The notes beneath the pieces were generated by a model. The model was not told the origin of the DNA, ran no database searches, and saw nothing but the letters and a program-made list of their open reading frames with translations. From Flavobacterium sp. LHD-85 (lineage in GTDB: Bacteria > Bacteroidota > Bacteroidia > Flavobacteriales > Flavobacteriaceae), in the NCBI RefSeq assembly GCF_030929595.1, contig NZ_JAVFVR010000004.1, forward strand, positions 124,001 to 188,000: a DNA stretch of 64,000 nucleotides. The letters are read 5' to 3'. This document shows, piece by piece, positions 7,977 through 16,318 of this stretch. Position 1 is the first letter of the stretch. Each line of letters begins with the position of its first letter. Made by a program: the position numbers and the translations under genes.

Positions 7977-10754
7977 TTACAGAGTTAATAAAAACTTTGA
8001 TAGGTTTTCGTCTTGAGTAAGGTTTAACTTCTTTCTAAGACGATATCTATGCAGTTCTACGCCTCTAAATGATATATTCATCATAGGAGCAATTTCTTTA
8101 GAAGAAAGGTTCATTTTTAGGTAAACACATAGTTTGATATCCTTTGGTGTTAGGTGCGGGTACTTTTTAGAAAGATTAATAATAAACTCATTATGGATTT
8201 GATTCAAATTGGTTTCAAATGTTTCCCATTCGTGTTTATTTACTTCATTAATCTTAATTGCTTTTCTAATTTCATTTTTAAGTTTACTAAAGTCTTTTTC
8301 ACTTTCCAAAATACCTTGAATTTTGTCAATCATTTCAGTTTGTTTTGCAATCGATAATGATTTACCCGCTACTTCTGAAGATTTTGCCTGCAATTCTAAT
8401 TCTAAAATGTGTTTTTCGTATTCTTGGATATTAAGTTCGTTTTCTTTCTTCAATTCCATTTCAAGAATTTCTCTCTGATGTTTTAATTCCTCGGCCTGCA
8501 ATTTCAGTTTTTGCATATAACGAAGTTTATTCCATTTATAATAGAAAAACAAAACTGCTCCTATTACAAGAAGATACAATAGAATCATCCAAAATGAAAA
8601 ATACCAAGGTTCCGCAACTTTAAATTTATATAATGAAACTGCATCATAAGTTGCTCCATCGTGTTTGAACACTTCAACAGTATGATAGCCACTGCTCAAA
8701 TTGTTCAAAACAATCAATCCGTCTGAAATTGGAATAAAATCTTTTTCTTTATCTAATTTATAAAATAAATTTGGCCTGCTCGCTCCATAAATCCCAGAGA
8801 TAACATTAATTTTTAATTCGGTATTGAATTTAATTTTCTCATCGCTTGGAATTAAAACATCATCGCTAAATGCTTCAATTTTCACTTCGGAATTTTGTTT
8901 GTTTTCATATTCGAGTTTAAGCGAAATAAATCCGTCATCAAGATTAAACAAGTAATAATTGTCTTTTTTGAAAATTCTTAGATTCTCATTAATCAATTTT
9001 CCTTTATAATATTTCTCCTGAATTATATTCCATACAAATTTGTTTCCTTGGGCGTAAATATGATATAAGATTCCGTTTTGCAGAACCATAAAATGATCAT
9101 CATCTATAGAAACGACATCTGTCACATTTCTGAAATTTGCATTAAACAATTCATTTTCTTCCAATTTATTGGATATAGAATTATAGGTATACCAAGAATT
9201 GTTGATCAGAAAAAGTATTTCTTTTCTAAACTCAAAAATCTTTATTCCAAAATCATTCTGTATTTTACTCTGCTGCGTGACGTTTTCAACTTTTAATGTA
9301 TTGTAGTTATCGTCTAATAAAACACGATACAAACCGCGATAATTGTCAGCTGCCCAGATTTCATTCTTTTTGTTTTGAGCAACATATTTTATAGGTTTTG
9401 CCAGATCCTTGATAATTTTATAATGAGACATATTTGAAGGATCATCATAAACCAAAATACCGCTGTAAGTAGATTGAAAATAAGTATTGTTGATACTGCT
9501 TTTAGCCATATTCCATCCGCCGCTAACGCCATTTATTTTCGTAAGAGTATTATTTTCATACGAAAAAGTGCCATCATTATGACCAATAATATATTTTCCG
9601 TCAATTTGAGAAATATTCCAGCTTTGTCCTTGCGTATTGGGCATCATATTAAATTTTCCGGCACTGTATTCAAAAATCCCATGGTTTGAAGCAATTAGGT
9701 ATCCCTTGTTGATTGAAGCTACTGCATACACTGATCCTAAAAGTCCAGAATTGTCATAAAAGAAAGAAATAGGAGAATTAATCTCAACATGCGCAATTCC
9801 GTTATCTAAACCAACCCAAAGATCATTTTCTTTATCCAACCCTATACTCAAAACCGAGTTGTTCATTAGAACATTATCGCGTTCGATATTTTTAAAAGAA
9901 TTGTTTTTTAAATCTAAAATGAAAATTCCGCGGTTCCCTGTACCAATAACCAATTTATCATTTTTGACAAATTTTGCCACATTGATGGTTGCCGATTTTA
10001 AAGTTTCATTTATAGGATGCTCCCAGCTTCTCAGTCCATTCTTTTCTACAATGAAAACACCTTTTTTCTGCGTAAAAATATATGTTGTGTTTTGAAATTT
10101 TTCTATGGCATGGACAACCGTATTTTTTAAAACGTTCCATCCTTTTGGATTGGAGATGTATTTACCATTCATTTTGTAAATTCCATCCCTAACAGAAGCT
10201 ACATACAAATCTTTATCTACTCCAAAACAATACGAAATAAGGAAAGGAAACTTAATTTTCTTAATTGTTTTTCCGTTATAAATAAAAACATCGTTGAACG
10301 ACTGAAAATAAAGAGAACCATTAAATCTGAAAATTTTCCAAATCTCTTCATTATCTTTTTCATCAAATAATCTGAGATTTTTGGTAATTGAAACATAATG
10401 CATAGTACCATCTTTTCTATACCAATATCCAAATTCTTTATAAGAACCTGAGTAAATTTTATCTCCTTCAATCAGAATTGATCTAATAATAGTTTTGTTC
10501 GGAAGTGTATATTTTTCCCATTTTACTCCGTCATAACGAAGCAAATAGTGATTGTTGGCAAAGTACATCGCATTGTCATTTCCCTGTGCTACATTCCAGA
10601 TCTGATTATCTCCCTGATAATCTGATTTGCTGTAATTTTCGACGAAGGGAAGTAATTCTTGTGCTTGAAGCTGTAAAGCGATGAAAAAGAAGAAAACGGA
10701 TTTAAAAAGTATCGATTTCAAGATATTATTTTTTAAATTCAAAGATACTGACAA
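7977..10754 (-). CDS. Membrane-spanning sensor-regulator: beta-propeller, Y_Y_Y domain, LuxR-type HTH
   Basis: A 925-residue one-component regulator. A signal peptide/anchor (about 10-32, ending LQLQAQ) leads into periplasmic two-component-regulator propeller repeats (NQIWNVAQGNDNAMYFA, ENDLWVGLDNGIAHVEI, KKNEIWAADNYRGLYRV). A Y_Y_Y-like domain follows (about 650-735). One membrane helix (WYFSFWMILLYLLVIGAVLFF) precedes a cytoplasmic coiled coil, then a C-terminal LuxR/GerE helix-turn-helix (LTPKDIKLCVYLKMNLSSKEI... GVELHRYRLRKKLNL). No histidine-kinase, receiver or AraC domain is present, so it differs from a hybrid two-component system. It reads in the same direction as susC and lies just upstream of it, so it probably senses a breakdown product in the periplasm and switches the locus on. 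Confidence 0.9.
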   Translation of the reverse strand: MSVSLNLKNNILKSILFKSVFFFFIALQLQAQELLPFVENYSKSDYQGDNQIWNVAQGNDNAMYFANNHYLLRYDGVKWEKYTLPNKTIIRSILIEGDKIYSGSYKEFGYWYRKDGTMHYVSITKNLRLFDEKDNEEIWKIFRFNGSLYFQSFNDVFIYNGKTIKKIKFPFLISYCFGVDKDLYVASVRDGIYKMNGKYISNPKGWNVLKNTVVHAIEKFQNTTYIFTQKKGVFIVEKNGLRSWEHPINETLKSATINVAKFVKNDKLVIGTGNRGIFILDLKNNSFKNIERDNVLMNNSVLSIGLDKENDLWVGLDNGIAHVEINSPISFFYDNSGLLGSVYAVASINKGYLIASNHGIFEYSAGKFNMMPNTQGQSWNISQIDGKYIIGHNDGTFSYENNTLTKINGVSGGWNMAKSSINNTYFQSTYSGILVYDDPSNMSHYKIIKDLAKPIKYVAQNKKNEIWAADNYRGLYRVLLDDNYNTLKVENVTQQSKIQNDFGIKIFEFRKEILFLINNSWYTYNSISNKLEENELFNANFRNVTDVVSIDDDHFMVLQNGILYHIYAQGNKFVWNIIQEKYYKGKLINENLRIFKKDNYYLFNLDDGFISLKLEYENKQNSEVKIEAFSDDVLIPSDEKIKFNTELKINVISGIYGASRPNLFYKLDKEKDFIPISDGLIVLNNLSSGYHTVEVFKHDGATYDAVSLYKFKVAEPWYFSFWMILLYLLVIGAVLFFYYKWNKLRYMQKLKLQAEELKHQREILEMELKKENELNIQEYEKHILELELQAKSSEVAGKSLSIAKQTEMIDKIQGILESEKDFSKLKNEIRKAIKINEVNKHEWETFETNLNQIHNEFIINLSKKYPHLTPKDIKLCVYLKMNLSSKEIAPMMNISFRGVELHRYRLRKKLNLTQDENLSKFLLTL

Positions 10755-10774
10755 AAAACTTAAACTGAAAGCAT

Positions 10775-10799
10775 AAAAAAGGCTCCATAAAGGAGCCTA
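10775..10799 (-). terminator. Rho-independent terminator of ackA
   Basis: Stem AGGCTCC/GGAGCCT (10781-10787 with 10793-10799) and loop ATAAA. On the minus strand the stem is followed by a T run (TTTTTT), 25 nt after the ackA stop and before the regulator gene. Confidence 0.85.
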
Positions 10800-10823
10800 T
10801 AAGTAAGTAGAAAACAAAACTTT

Positions 10824-12008
10824 CTAATTTTCAAGCAATTGAAACACCTGATTAGCAATTTCGTATTCTTCATCAGTTGGAACAACCAAAACTTTTACAA
10901 TAGACTTTTCTGAATTGATTTCTCTCAATTCCTTAGAACGGATCTGATTTTTAGTTTGATCAATTTCAATTCCGAAATAATCCATGTCTGTACAAATCAA
11001 ATTGCGCATATAGGATGAATTCTCTCCAATTCCTGCTGTAAAAACAATCGCATCTAGCCCGTTTAAAGCGGCCGCGTATGCTCCAATTGTTTTTCGAATT
11101 CTGTACGCATTCATTTGTAAAGCTAATTGACAATCTTTGTTGCCTTTTTCTGCTTCGGCTTCAATATCACGCAAATCGCTGTAACCTGTAAGTCCCAGCA
11201 TACCGCTTTGTTTCAATAAAACGGCATTCACTTCGTCTGGAGTATATCCTAAATTTTTAATCATATAAAAAACAACAGACTGGTCAATATCACCGGCACG
11301 AGTTCCCATAATTAAACCATTTGAAGGCGAAAATCCCATTGAAGTATCAATACATTTTCCGTTTTTCACTGCGGCCATACTGCAGCCATTTCCCAAGTGA
11401 ATGGTAATTACTTTAGAATTATCTTTTAAATAATTAATAGCCTTTTCAGAAACATATTTGTGGCTCGTTCCATGAAAACCGTAAACACGTACTTTGTTTT
11501 CTGTCAAAAGATAATTTGGAATCGCATATTTATACGCTACTTCTGGCATAGTCTGATGAAAGGCAGTATCAAAAACAGCAATTTGTTCTGCAGAACTAAA
11601 GATTTCTTCTGCCACATTAATTCCCTCTAAATTTGCAGGATTATGTAAAGGCGCCAATTCAAAAAGCTGTTTGATTTTTTCCTTAACTTTTTCATCAATT
11701 TTTACTGTTGCGCTAAAATCGCTTCCGCCGTGCACCACGCGATGACCAACAGCAGCAATCTCTGAAGTCGATTTAATTACTCCTTTTTCAGGATCCAAAA
11801 GCATATTAGCTACTTTCTGCAAACCTACTTTGTGATTCGGAATAGGAAGTGTTTCTTCTCGCGAAGCAGCAGCTGTTTTAAAAGTAATATTTGAAGTTTC
11901 TAAGCCAATTCTGTCAATCATTCCGGAACAGATTACTTCATTTTCTGGCATTACCATTAATTGGTATTTAATTGAAGAACTTCCTGAATTTATAATTAGT
12001 ATTTTCAT
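10824..12008 (-). CDS. ackA: Acetate kinase
   Basis: Acetate kinase, 394 residues, which converts acetyl phosphate and ADP to acetate and ATP in the cytoplasm. The start MKILIINSGSSSIKYQL matches the ASKHA-family phosphate-1 loop (NSGSSSIK, 7-14). Other family motifs are GHRVVHGG, the catalytic FDTAFHQTMP, VYGFHGTSHKYV, VITIHLGNGCSM, DTSMGFSPSNGLIMGTRAGDID and VFTAGIGENS near the C terminus. Length is normal. It lies downstream of pta on the same strand, the standard Pta-AckA pair for overflow acetate and substrate-level ATP. The 163-nt gap from pta holds an 8-nt repeat array that runs up to its ATG. Confidence 0.98.
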   Translation of the reverse strand: MKILIINSGSSSIKYQLMVMPENEVICSGMIDRIGLETSNITFKTAAASREETLPIPNHKVGLQKVANMLLDPEKGVIKSTSEIAAVGHRVVHGGSDFSATVKIDEKVKEKIKQLFELAPLHNPANLEGINVAEEIFSSAEQIAVFDTAFHQTMPEVAYKYAIPNYLLTENKVRVYGFHGTSHKYVSEKAINYLKDNSKVITIHLGNGCSMAAVKNGKCIDTSMGFSPSNGLIMGTRAGDIDQSVVFYMIKNLGYTPDEVNAVLLKQSGMLGLTGYSDLRDIEAEAEKGNKDCQLALQMNAYRIRKTIGAYAAALNGLDAIVFTAGIGENSSYMRNLICTDMDYFGIEIDQTKNQIRSKELREINSEKSIVKVLVVPTDEEYEIANQVFQLLEN

Positions 12009-12012
12009 TTTT

Positions 12013-12052
12013 TTAAGGTACTAAGATGCTAAGTTTCTAAGGTGCTGAGTTT
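12013..12052 (-). repeat. 8-nt-period repeat array in the ackA leader
   Basis: Four degenerate octamers on the plus strand: CTAAGATG, CTAAGTTT, CTAAGGTG, CTGAGTTT (12021-12052). Read in the sense of ackA they become CTTAG-type units that end in CCTTAAAAAA directly before the ATG. The same design precedes coaD and the class III aminotransferase gene. Confidence 0.75.
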
Positions 12053-12171
12053 TTTTTAAGACTCAGAACTTTTTATTCTATATTTTTAATATCACAAATT
12101 CACATTGAAATAAAGGTGTTTTTTTAAGGCAAAGCATAATTCATAATTTGCCATTAACAATTCACAATTAT

Positions 12172-14265
12172 TTACATTCCTTGTGCTTGAATGGCTGTAA
12201 TTACTACTGTATTGATAATATCATCAACAGTACAGCCACGGCTTAAGTCGTTTACAGGTTTGTTTAAACCTTGCAACATTGGACCAATAGCCAAAGCTCC
12301 AGTTTCTCTCTGAACGGCTTTATACGTGTTATTTCCTGTATTTAAATCAGGGAAAATCAATACGCTCGCTTGTCCTGCTACTTCAGAATCTGGCATTTTG
12401 CTTTTTCCAACGCTTAAATCAACCGCAGCATCGTATTGGATTGGTCCTTCGATTTTTAAATCTGGTCTTTTTTCTTTTACAATTGCTGTTGCAGTTCTTA
12501 CTTTATCAACCTCATCTCCTTTTCCTGATGAACCAGAAGAATAAGAAAGCATGGCAATTTTTGGTTCAATACCGAATGCCAAACTTGATTCTGCCGAAGA
12601 AATTGCGATTTCTGCCAATTGTTCCGCTGTTGGGTTTGGATTAATCGCACAATCACCAAAAACAGAAACTCGATCTTCTAAACACATAAAGAATACAGAT
12701 GAAACAACAGATGAATTGGGTTTGGTTTTAATGAATTGCAGTGCTGGCAAAATAGTATGCTGCGTTGTGTGAGCTGCTCCAGAAACCATTCCGTCTGCAT
12801 GACCTTTGTAGACCATCATGGTTCCAAAATACGAAACATCTTCCATTAAATCTCTCGCCATTGTAATACTTACGTTTTTGGCTTTTCTAAGCTCGTAATA
12901 TGTATTGGCATAATCCTCATACATTTCAGATTCTATTGGATTGATTATGCTTACTTTAGAAAAATCAAATGTAAGTCCAAGTTCTGCAACTTTACTTTCT
13001 ATTTGTTTTTTGTCTCCAATGATTGAAATATCTACTACATCCATATCCAGCAATCTTGATGCTGCTGTAATAATTCGGTCATCATTTCCTTCTGGCAGTA
13101 CAATATGTTTACGGTGCTGTTTGGCTCTTTTAACCATATTGTATTGAAACATTTTTGGCGTCATACCTTCGGGTTGGAAAGTAATAACTCTTTGCGATAA
13201 AGCTTCGATTTCTACGTACTTTTCAAAAGTATTAATCGAAGTTTCTATTTTATGCGTGTTGTTGGCGTAAATTTCCGACTTTATAGAACCTATTTTATTG
13301 GTAATATGATAAGTTCCACCATCAACTGCAATAATCGGAACAATGGCAGAAAGTCCTTCGATAAGTTTTAAAATACTTTCTTCTGGAACAATATTTCCTG
13401 TCAAGATAATTCCTGAAATGGTTGGATAATTGGCTGATTCATTTGCTTGCAATGCTCCCAAAATAATATCCGAACGATCTCCAGGAGTAATTACCAAAGC
13501 ATTGTTATGCAGATGTACCAAATAATTATGAAGTTGCATGGCTCCCACACTATAATGTCCGATTTCGTTGTTCAGATAATTTTCTCCAAACAAGACTTTA
13601 GCATTCAATTCATTTACAATTTCCTGCATGGTCGGATTATTCAAACTCGAAATAAGCGGAATCGTATTTATCAAAACATTTGAAGGCAACGTTTTTTGCA
13701 AACTATTAGTAACCAGCTCAATATTTTCTGGTTGTACTTTATTGGCAAAAACAGATAAAACCTCCACTTCTTTTAGTTTGAAAGAATCGTAAACCAGATA
13801 TAAACTATCTAAAAGTTCTTCTAAAGTTTTGCCGACTCCCGAACCTACAATTATGGTTGGAATTCCTAGGTTTTTGGCAATTAAAACATTCAAATCTAAT
13901 TCGATCGAAGTTCCTTCGCCAGTAAAGCTGGTTCCTTCAACCAAAACGAAATCAAAGCGTTCTTCAAGCTTTTTATATTTTTCAATAATTAAATCTAGAA
14001 CCTCTCCTATTTTTCCTTTGTTCTTTTTCTTAATCAATCTGCTTTTAGTAATGGCATAAGCATCTTCAAACGCAATATCGAGGTTGAAATACGACAAAAC
14101 AGTCTCTATATGATTATCTACCTCTCCATCGACAAAATCTTCGATTATAGGTCTAAAATACCCTACTTTAGCTGTTTTACCAATTAAGATACTCATTAAC
14201 CCAAGTGTGATAATTGATTTACCGCTATTATGGTCGCTAGTGGCTATATATATTGCTTTACTCAT
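12172..14265 (-). CDS. pta: Phosphate acetyltransferase
   Basis: Long-form phosphotransacetylase of 697 residues, interconverting acetyl-CoA and acetyl phosphate. The N terminus has a P-loop-like dethiobiotin-synthase fold (SDHNSGKSIITLGLMSI, 9-25), the middle a DRTGG domain (about 220-330, with GDRSDI and GIILTGN), and the C-terminal 330 residues the catalytic PTA domain (KHIVLPEGNDDRI, GAAHTTQHTILPALQ, MLSYSSGSSGKG, GPIQYDAAVD, FPDLNTGNNTYKAVQRETGA, GPMLQGLNKPVNDLSRG). The N-terminal and DRTGG domains are regulatory in long-form enzymes. It is the first gene of pta-ackA. A candidate promoter lies immediately upstream. Confidence 0.97.
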   Translation of the reverse strand: MSKAIYIATSDHNSGKSIITLGLMSILIGKTAKVGYFRPIIEDFVDGEVDNHIETVLSYFNLDIAFEDAYAITKSRLIKKKNKGKIGEVLDLIIEKYKKLEERFDFVLVEGTSFTGEGTSIELDLNVLIAKNLGIPTIIVGSGVGKTLEELLDSLYLVYDSFKLKEVEVLSVFANKVQPENIELVTNSLQKTLPSNVLINTIPLISSLNNPTMQEIVNELNAKVLFGENYLNNEIGHYSVGAMQLHNYLVHLHNNALVITPGDRSDIILGALQANESANYPTISGIILTGNIVPEESILKLIEGLSAIVPIIAVDGGTYHITNKIGSIKSEIYANNTHKIETSINTFEKYVEIEALSQRVITFQPEGMTPKMFQYNMVKRAKQHRKHIVLPEGNDDRIITAASRLLDMDVVDISIIGDKKQIESKVAELGLTFDFSKVSIINPIESEMYEDYANTYYELRKAKNVSITMARDLMEDVSYFGTMMVYKGHADGMVSGAAHTTQHTILPALQFIKTKPNSSVVSSVFFMCLEDRVSVFGDCAINPNPTAEQLAEIAISSAESSLAFGIEPKIAMLSYSSGSSGKGDEVDKVRTATAIVKEKRPDLKIEGPIQYDAAVDLSVGKSKMPDSEVAGQASVLIFPDLNTGNNTYKAVQRETGALAIGPMLQGLNKPVNDLSRGCTVDDIINTVVITAIQAQGM

Positions 14266-14290
14266 AATTATTTATTTTTATTCTAAATAC

Positions 14291-14318
14291 CAAATTTATA
14301 AAAATCAAGTTTTTCAAG
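14291..14318 (-). promoter_or_regulatory. Candidate pta promoter
   Basis: On the minus strand TAAATTTG (14291-14298) matches the Bacteroidota -7 consensus TAnnTTTG perfectly, with CTTG 16 nt upstream (14315-14318) as a somewhat close -33 element. The implied start is about 20 nt from the pta ATG. Confidence 0.4.
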
Positions 14319-14330
14319 TGCTAAACAGGG

Positions 14331-15404
14331 CTAAAACCAGCGTCGTTTTTTGAAATAAATGATTAGGGCTATTACCAGCAAAAACATTAACCCCATGACT
14401 ACAAAATAACCATTTTGCATTTTGAGTTCTGGCATGTTTTCAAAGTTCATTCCGTATACTCCAACTATAAAAGTAAGCGGAATGAAGATTGCTGATATGA
14501 TGGTCAGCGTTTTCATGATTTCGTTCATTTTTCGGCTTTGTTCAGAAAAATAAAAGTTGGAAGCGCTTTCCAAAGCACTCATATCTGATTCTATCTGATC
14601 TAAAAGTTCTAAACTTTTCTGATGCAATCTGATAAAGAAATTGAACGTTTCTTTTTGGATTAAGCCATTATCATCATCGTCATCTTTTTTCGTTTTTAAA
14701 TAATAAAGTGAATCTCGAAGGGGAACGATAGAACGTTTTAGAAAATTTAAATTATCGCGATGATTTTCAATTTTCTCTAAAATAATTGGCTTAGCATCTT
14801 TTTTAGTCAGATTGATTAAGTCTTCGATTTTATCTTCTTCATCTTCCAGTGTAATGTAGAAATTTTCCATTACAGCATCTAAAAGCAAATACAAGAGATA
14901 ATCTACCTTTTTGGTTCTAACAATTCCTGCATGCGTACGTAAACGCTCTCGAATGTGGGTAAAAAAGTCGCTACGCTTTTCCTGAAAAGAAATTAAAACC
15001 CCGTCCTTGAGAATAAAGCTTAATTGTTCAACACTAATATTATCAGAATATTCAGAAGGAAGAAGCGATTTTATATTGAAGAACAGACTCTCTTGCTGAT
15101 CTTCTAATTTGGTTCTTTTGGTAGTGTTTAAAATATCGGCAAGAAGAAAATCATCTAATTTGAAATGAGCCCCAATCGTTTTTATAAGATTAATATCATG
15201 AAGTCCATGAATATTGAGCCAATTGTTTTTTGTGTAATCAAAACAAGAATTTAAGGCCAAGACAGTAAACTTATCGTATTCGACAATATCTGCGTCATTA
15301 TATACAAAAAGCTGCATTTCTGTTTCGTGCTCTTTATGTGTGCCAGTGTACTCTAAAGTAATGTGTTGCAGCTTGCGCCCTTTCTTGTATTTAATCTTTC
15401 TCAT
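14331..15404 (-). CDS. corA: CorA-type magnesium/cobalt transporter
   Basis: A 357-residue CorA channel subunit for Mg2+ (and Co2+/Ni2+) entry at the inner membrane. A large acidic cytoplasmic domain, including a stalk with repeated charged residues (DEEDKIEDLINLTKKD and a DDDDD run), is followed by two C-terminal membrane helices. The signature GMN triad sits in IVGVYGMNFENMPEL after the first helix, and the basic tail KKRRWF closes the protein. All these are diagnostic. It stands alone on the minus strand between pta and the RAYT gene. Confidence 0.95.
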   Translation of the reverse strand: MRKIKYKKGRKLQHITLEYTGTHKEHETEMQLFVYNDADIVEYDKFTVLALNSCFDYTKNNWLNIHGLHDINLIKTIGAHFKLDDFLLADILNTTKRTKLEDQQESLFFNIKSLLPSEYSDNISVEQLSFILKDGVLISFQEKRSDFFTHIRERLRTHAGIVRTKKVDYLLYLLLDAVMENFYITLEDEEDKIEDLINLTKKDAKPIILEKIENHRDNLNFLKRSIVPLRDSLYYLKTKKDDDDDNGLIQKETFNFFIRLHQKSLELLDQIESDMSALESASNFYFSEQSRKMNEIMKTLTIISAIFIPLTFIVGVYGMNFENMPELKMQNGYFVVMGLMFLLVIALIIYFKKRRWF

Positions 15405-15539
15405 TCATGAAAATTTACAATAGTAATATTACGAAAAAGAATCTGAATGAGAAATGACAATTATCAGTTTGATAAGAAACATTTAACAAAGTAAGAAATT
15501 TTAAAAAAGTAATCTTTTTACCACTTTTACTTAAATCAA

Positions 15540-15568
15540 ACCCGACAGGTTTTAAAAACCTGTCGGGT
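15540..15568. repeat. REP-like palindrome, left copy
   Basis: Perfect palindrome of two 14-nt arms (15540-15553 and 15555-15568; arm ACCCGACAGGTTTT) around a single central A. It ends 18 nt before the RAYT start codon. A copy of the same palindrome in reverse orientation follows that gene. Confidence 0.93.
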
Positions 15569-15586
15569 CTCTTGTTGACAATAAAC

Positions 15587-16189
15587 ATGCAAAAAACTGA
15601 AAATCTAGAATCTGGAAAATATTATCACATTTATAATCGTGGAATTAATGGTGAAAACTTATTTAAAGAAAATAGAAATCATGAATACTTTCTAATGCTT
15701 TATACTAAACATATTGATCCAATTGCAGAAACACTAGCTTGGTGTCTCTTAAAAAATCATTTTCATCTATTAGTAAGAATTAAAACTTTCGAAGAAATTC
15801 TCGAAAGTCATAAAGAATATGAAAACAAAAAAATAATACCTATTCATCAATCTTTTGGGAATTTATTTAATGCTTACACAAAAGCAATTAATAAAGGTTA
15901 CAATAGACATGGAGCTTTATTCGAAAGACCATTTAAAAGAAAATTAATCAATAATCAATCCTATTTGTGTTCTGTTATAAAATACATTCATTACAATCAC
16001 GTAAATCATGGTTTTTGCGAACATCCAATAGAATACCCATGGAGTTCTTATTTAACTTGTGTTTCTGAAAAACAAACTAAACTAAAACGTGAAAAAGTGA
16101 TTTCACTATTTGAAAACCTTGACAATTTAAAATCTGTTCACAATAAAAGAGAAAATTTTACTTTGCTGGAAGAGTTTCTTAATTTATAA
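15587..16189 (+). CDS. REP-associated tyrosine transposase (RAYT, Y1/IS200-like HUH nuclease)
   Basis: A Y1-type single-strand DNA nuclease of about 200 residues, starting at the ATG MQKTENLESG, because the reading frame open upstream begins only with a TTG. The YHIYNRGINGENLF start and the HUH motif in LLKNHFHLLVRI (His-Phe-His, near residues 66-68) are family hallmarks. The helix with the catalytic Tyr is expected in NLFNAYTKAINKGYNRHGALFERPFKR, and IKYIHYNHVNHG follows. RAYTs cut and move REP palindromes rather than themselves. Here two perfect palindromes in opposite orientation flank the gene, which is the classic arrangement. There are no frameshifts, so it may be active. Confidence 0.93.
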   Translation: MQKTENLESGKYYHIYNRGINGENLFKENRNHEYFLMLYTKHIDPIAETLAWCLLKNHFHLLVRIKTFEEILESHKEYENKKIIPIHQSFGNLFNAYTKAINKGYNRHGALFERPFKRKLINNQSYLCSVIKYIHYNHVNHGFCEHPIEYPWSSYLTCVSEKQTKLKREKVISLFENLDNLKSVHNKRENFTLLEEFLNL

Positions 16190-16197
16190 TGCATGGC

Positions 16198-16230
16198 AAA
16201 CCCGACAGGTTTTTAAAACCTGTCGGGTTT
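16198..16230. repeat. REP-like palindrome, right copy
   Basis: Perfect palindrome of two 16-nt arms (16198-16213 and 16215-16230; arm AAACCCGACAGGTTTT) around a single central T, starting 9 nt after the RAYT stop. The odd central base (T here, A in the left copy) shows that the two copies are in opposite orientation. Confidence 0.93.
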
Positions 16231-16250
16231 AACTCTAAACGCAAAACAAA

Positions 16251-16278
16251 AAAACCGAGTCATTTCTGACTCGGTTTT
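16251..16278. terminator. Bidirectional terminator between the RAYT gene and dnaK
   Basis: 12-bp stem AAAACCGAGTCA/TGACTCGGTTTT (16251-16262 with 16267-16278), loop TTTC. A and T tracts on both sides let it serve both convergent genes, principally dnaK, whose stop is 41 nt away. Confidence 0.85.
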
Positions 16279-16318
16279 CTATCTTAATACTTTGCACTAA
16301 TTACTTAGTACTGAAGAA

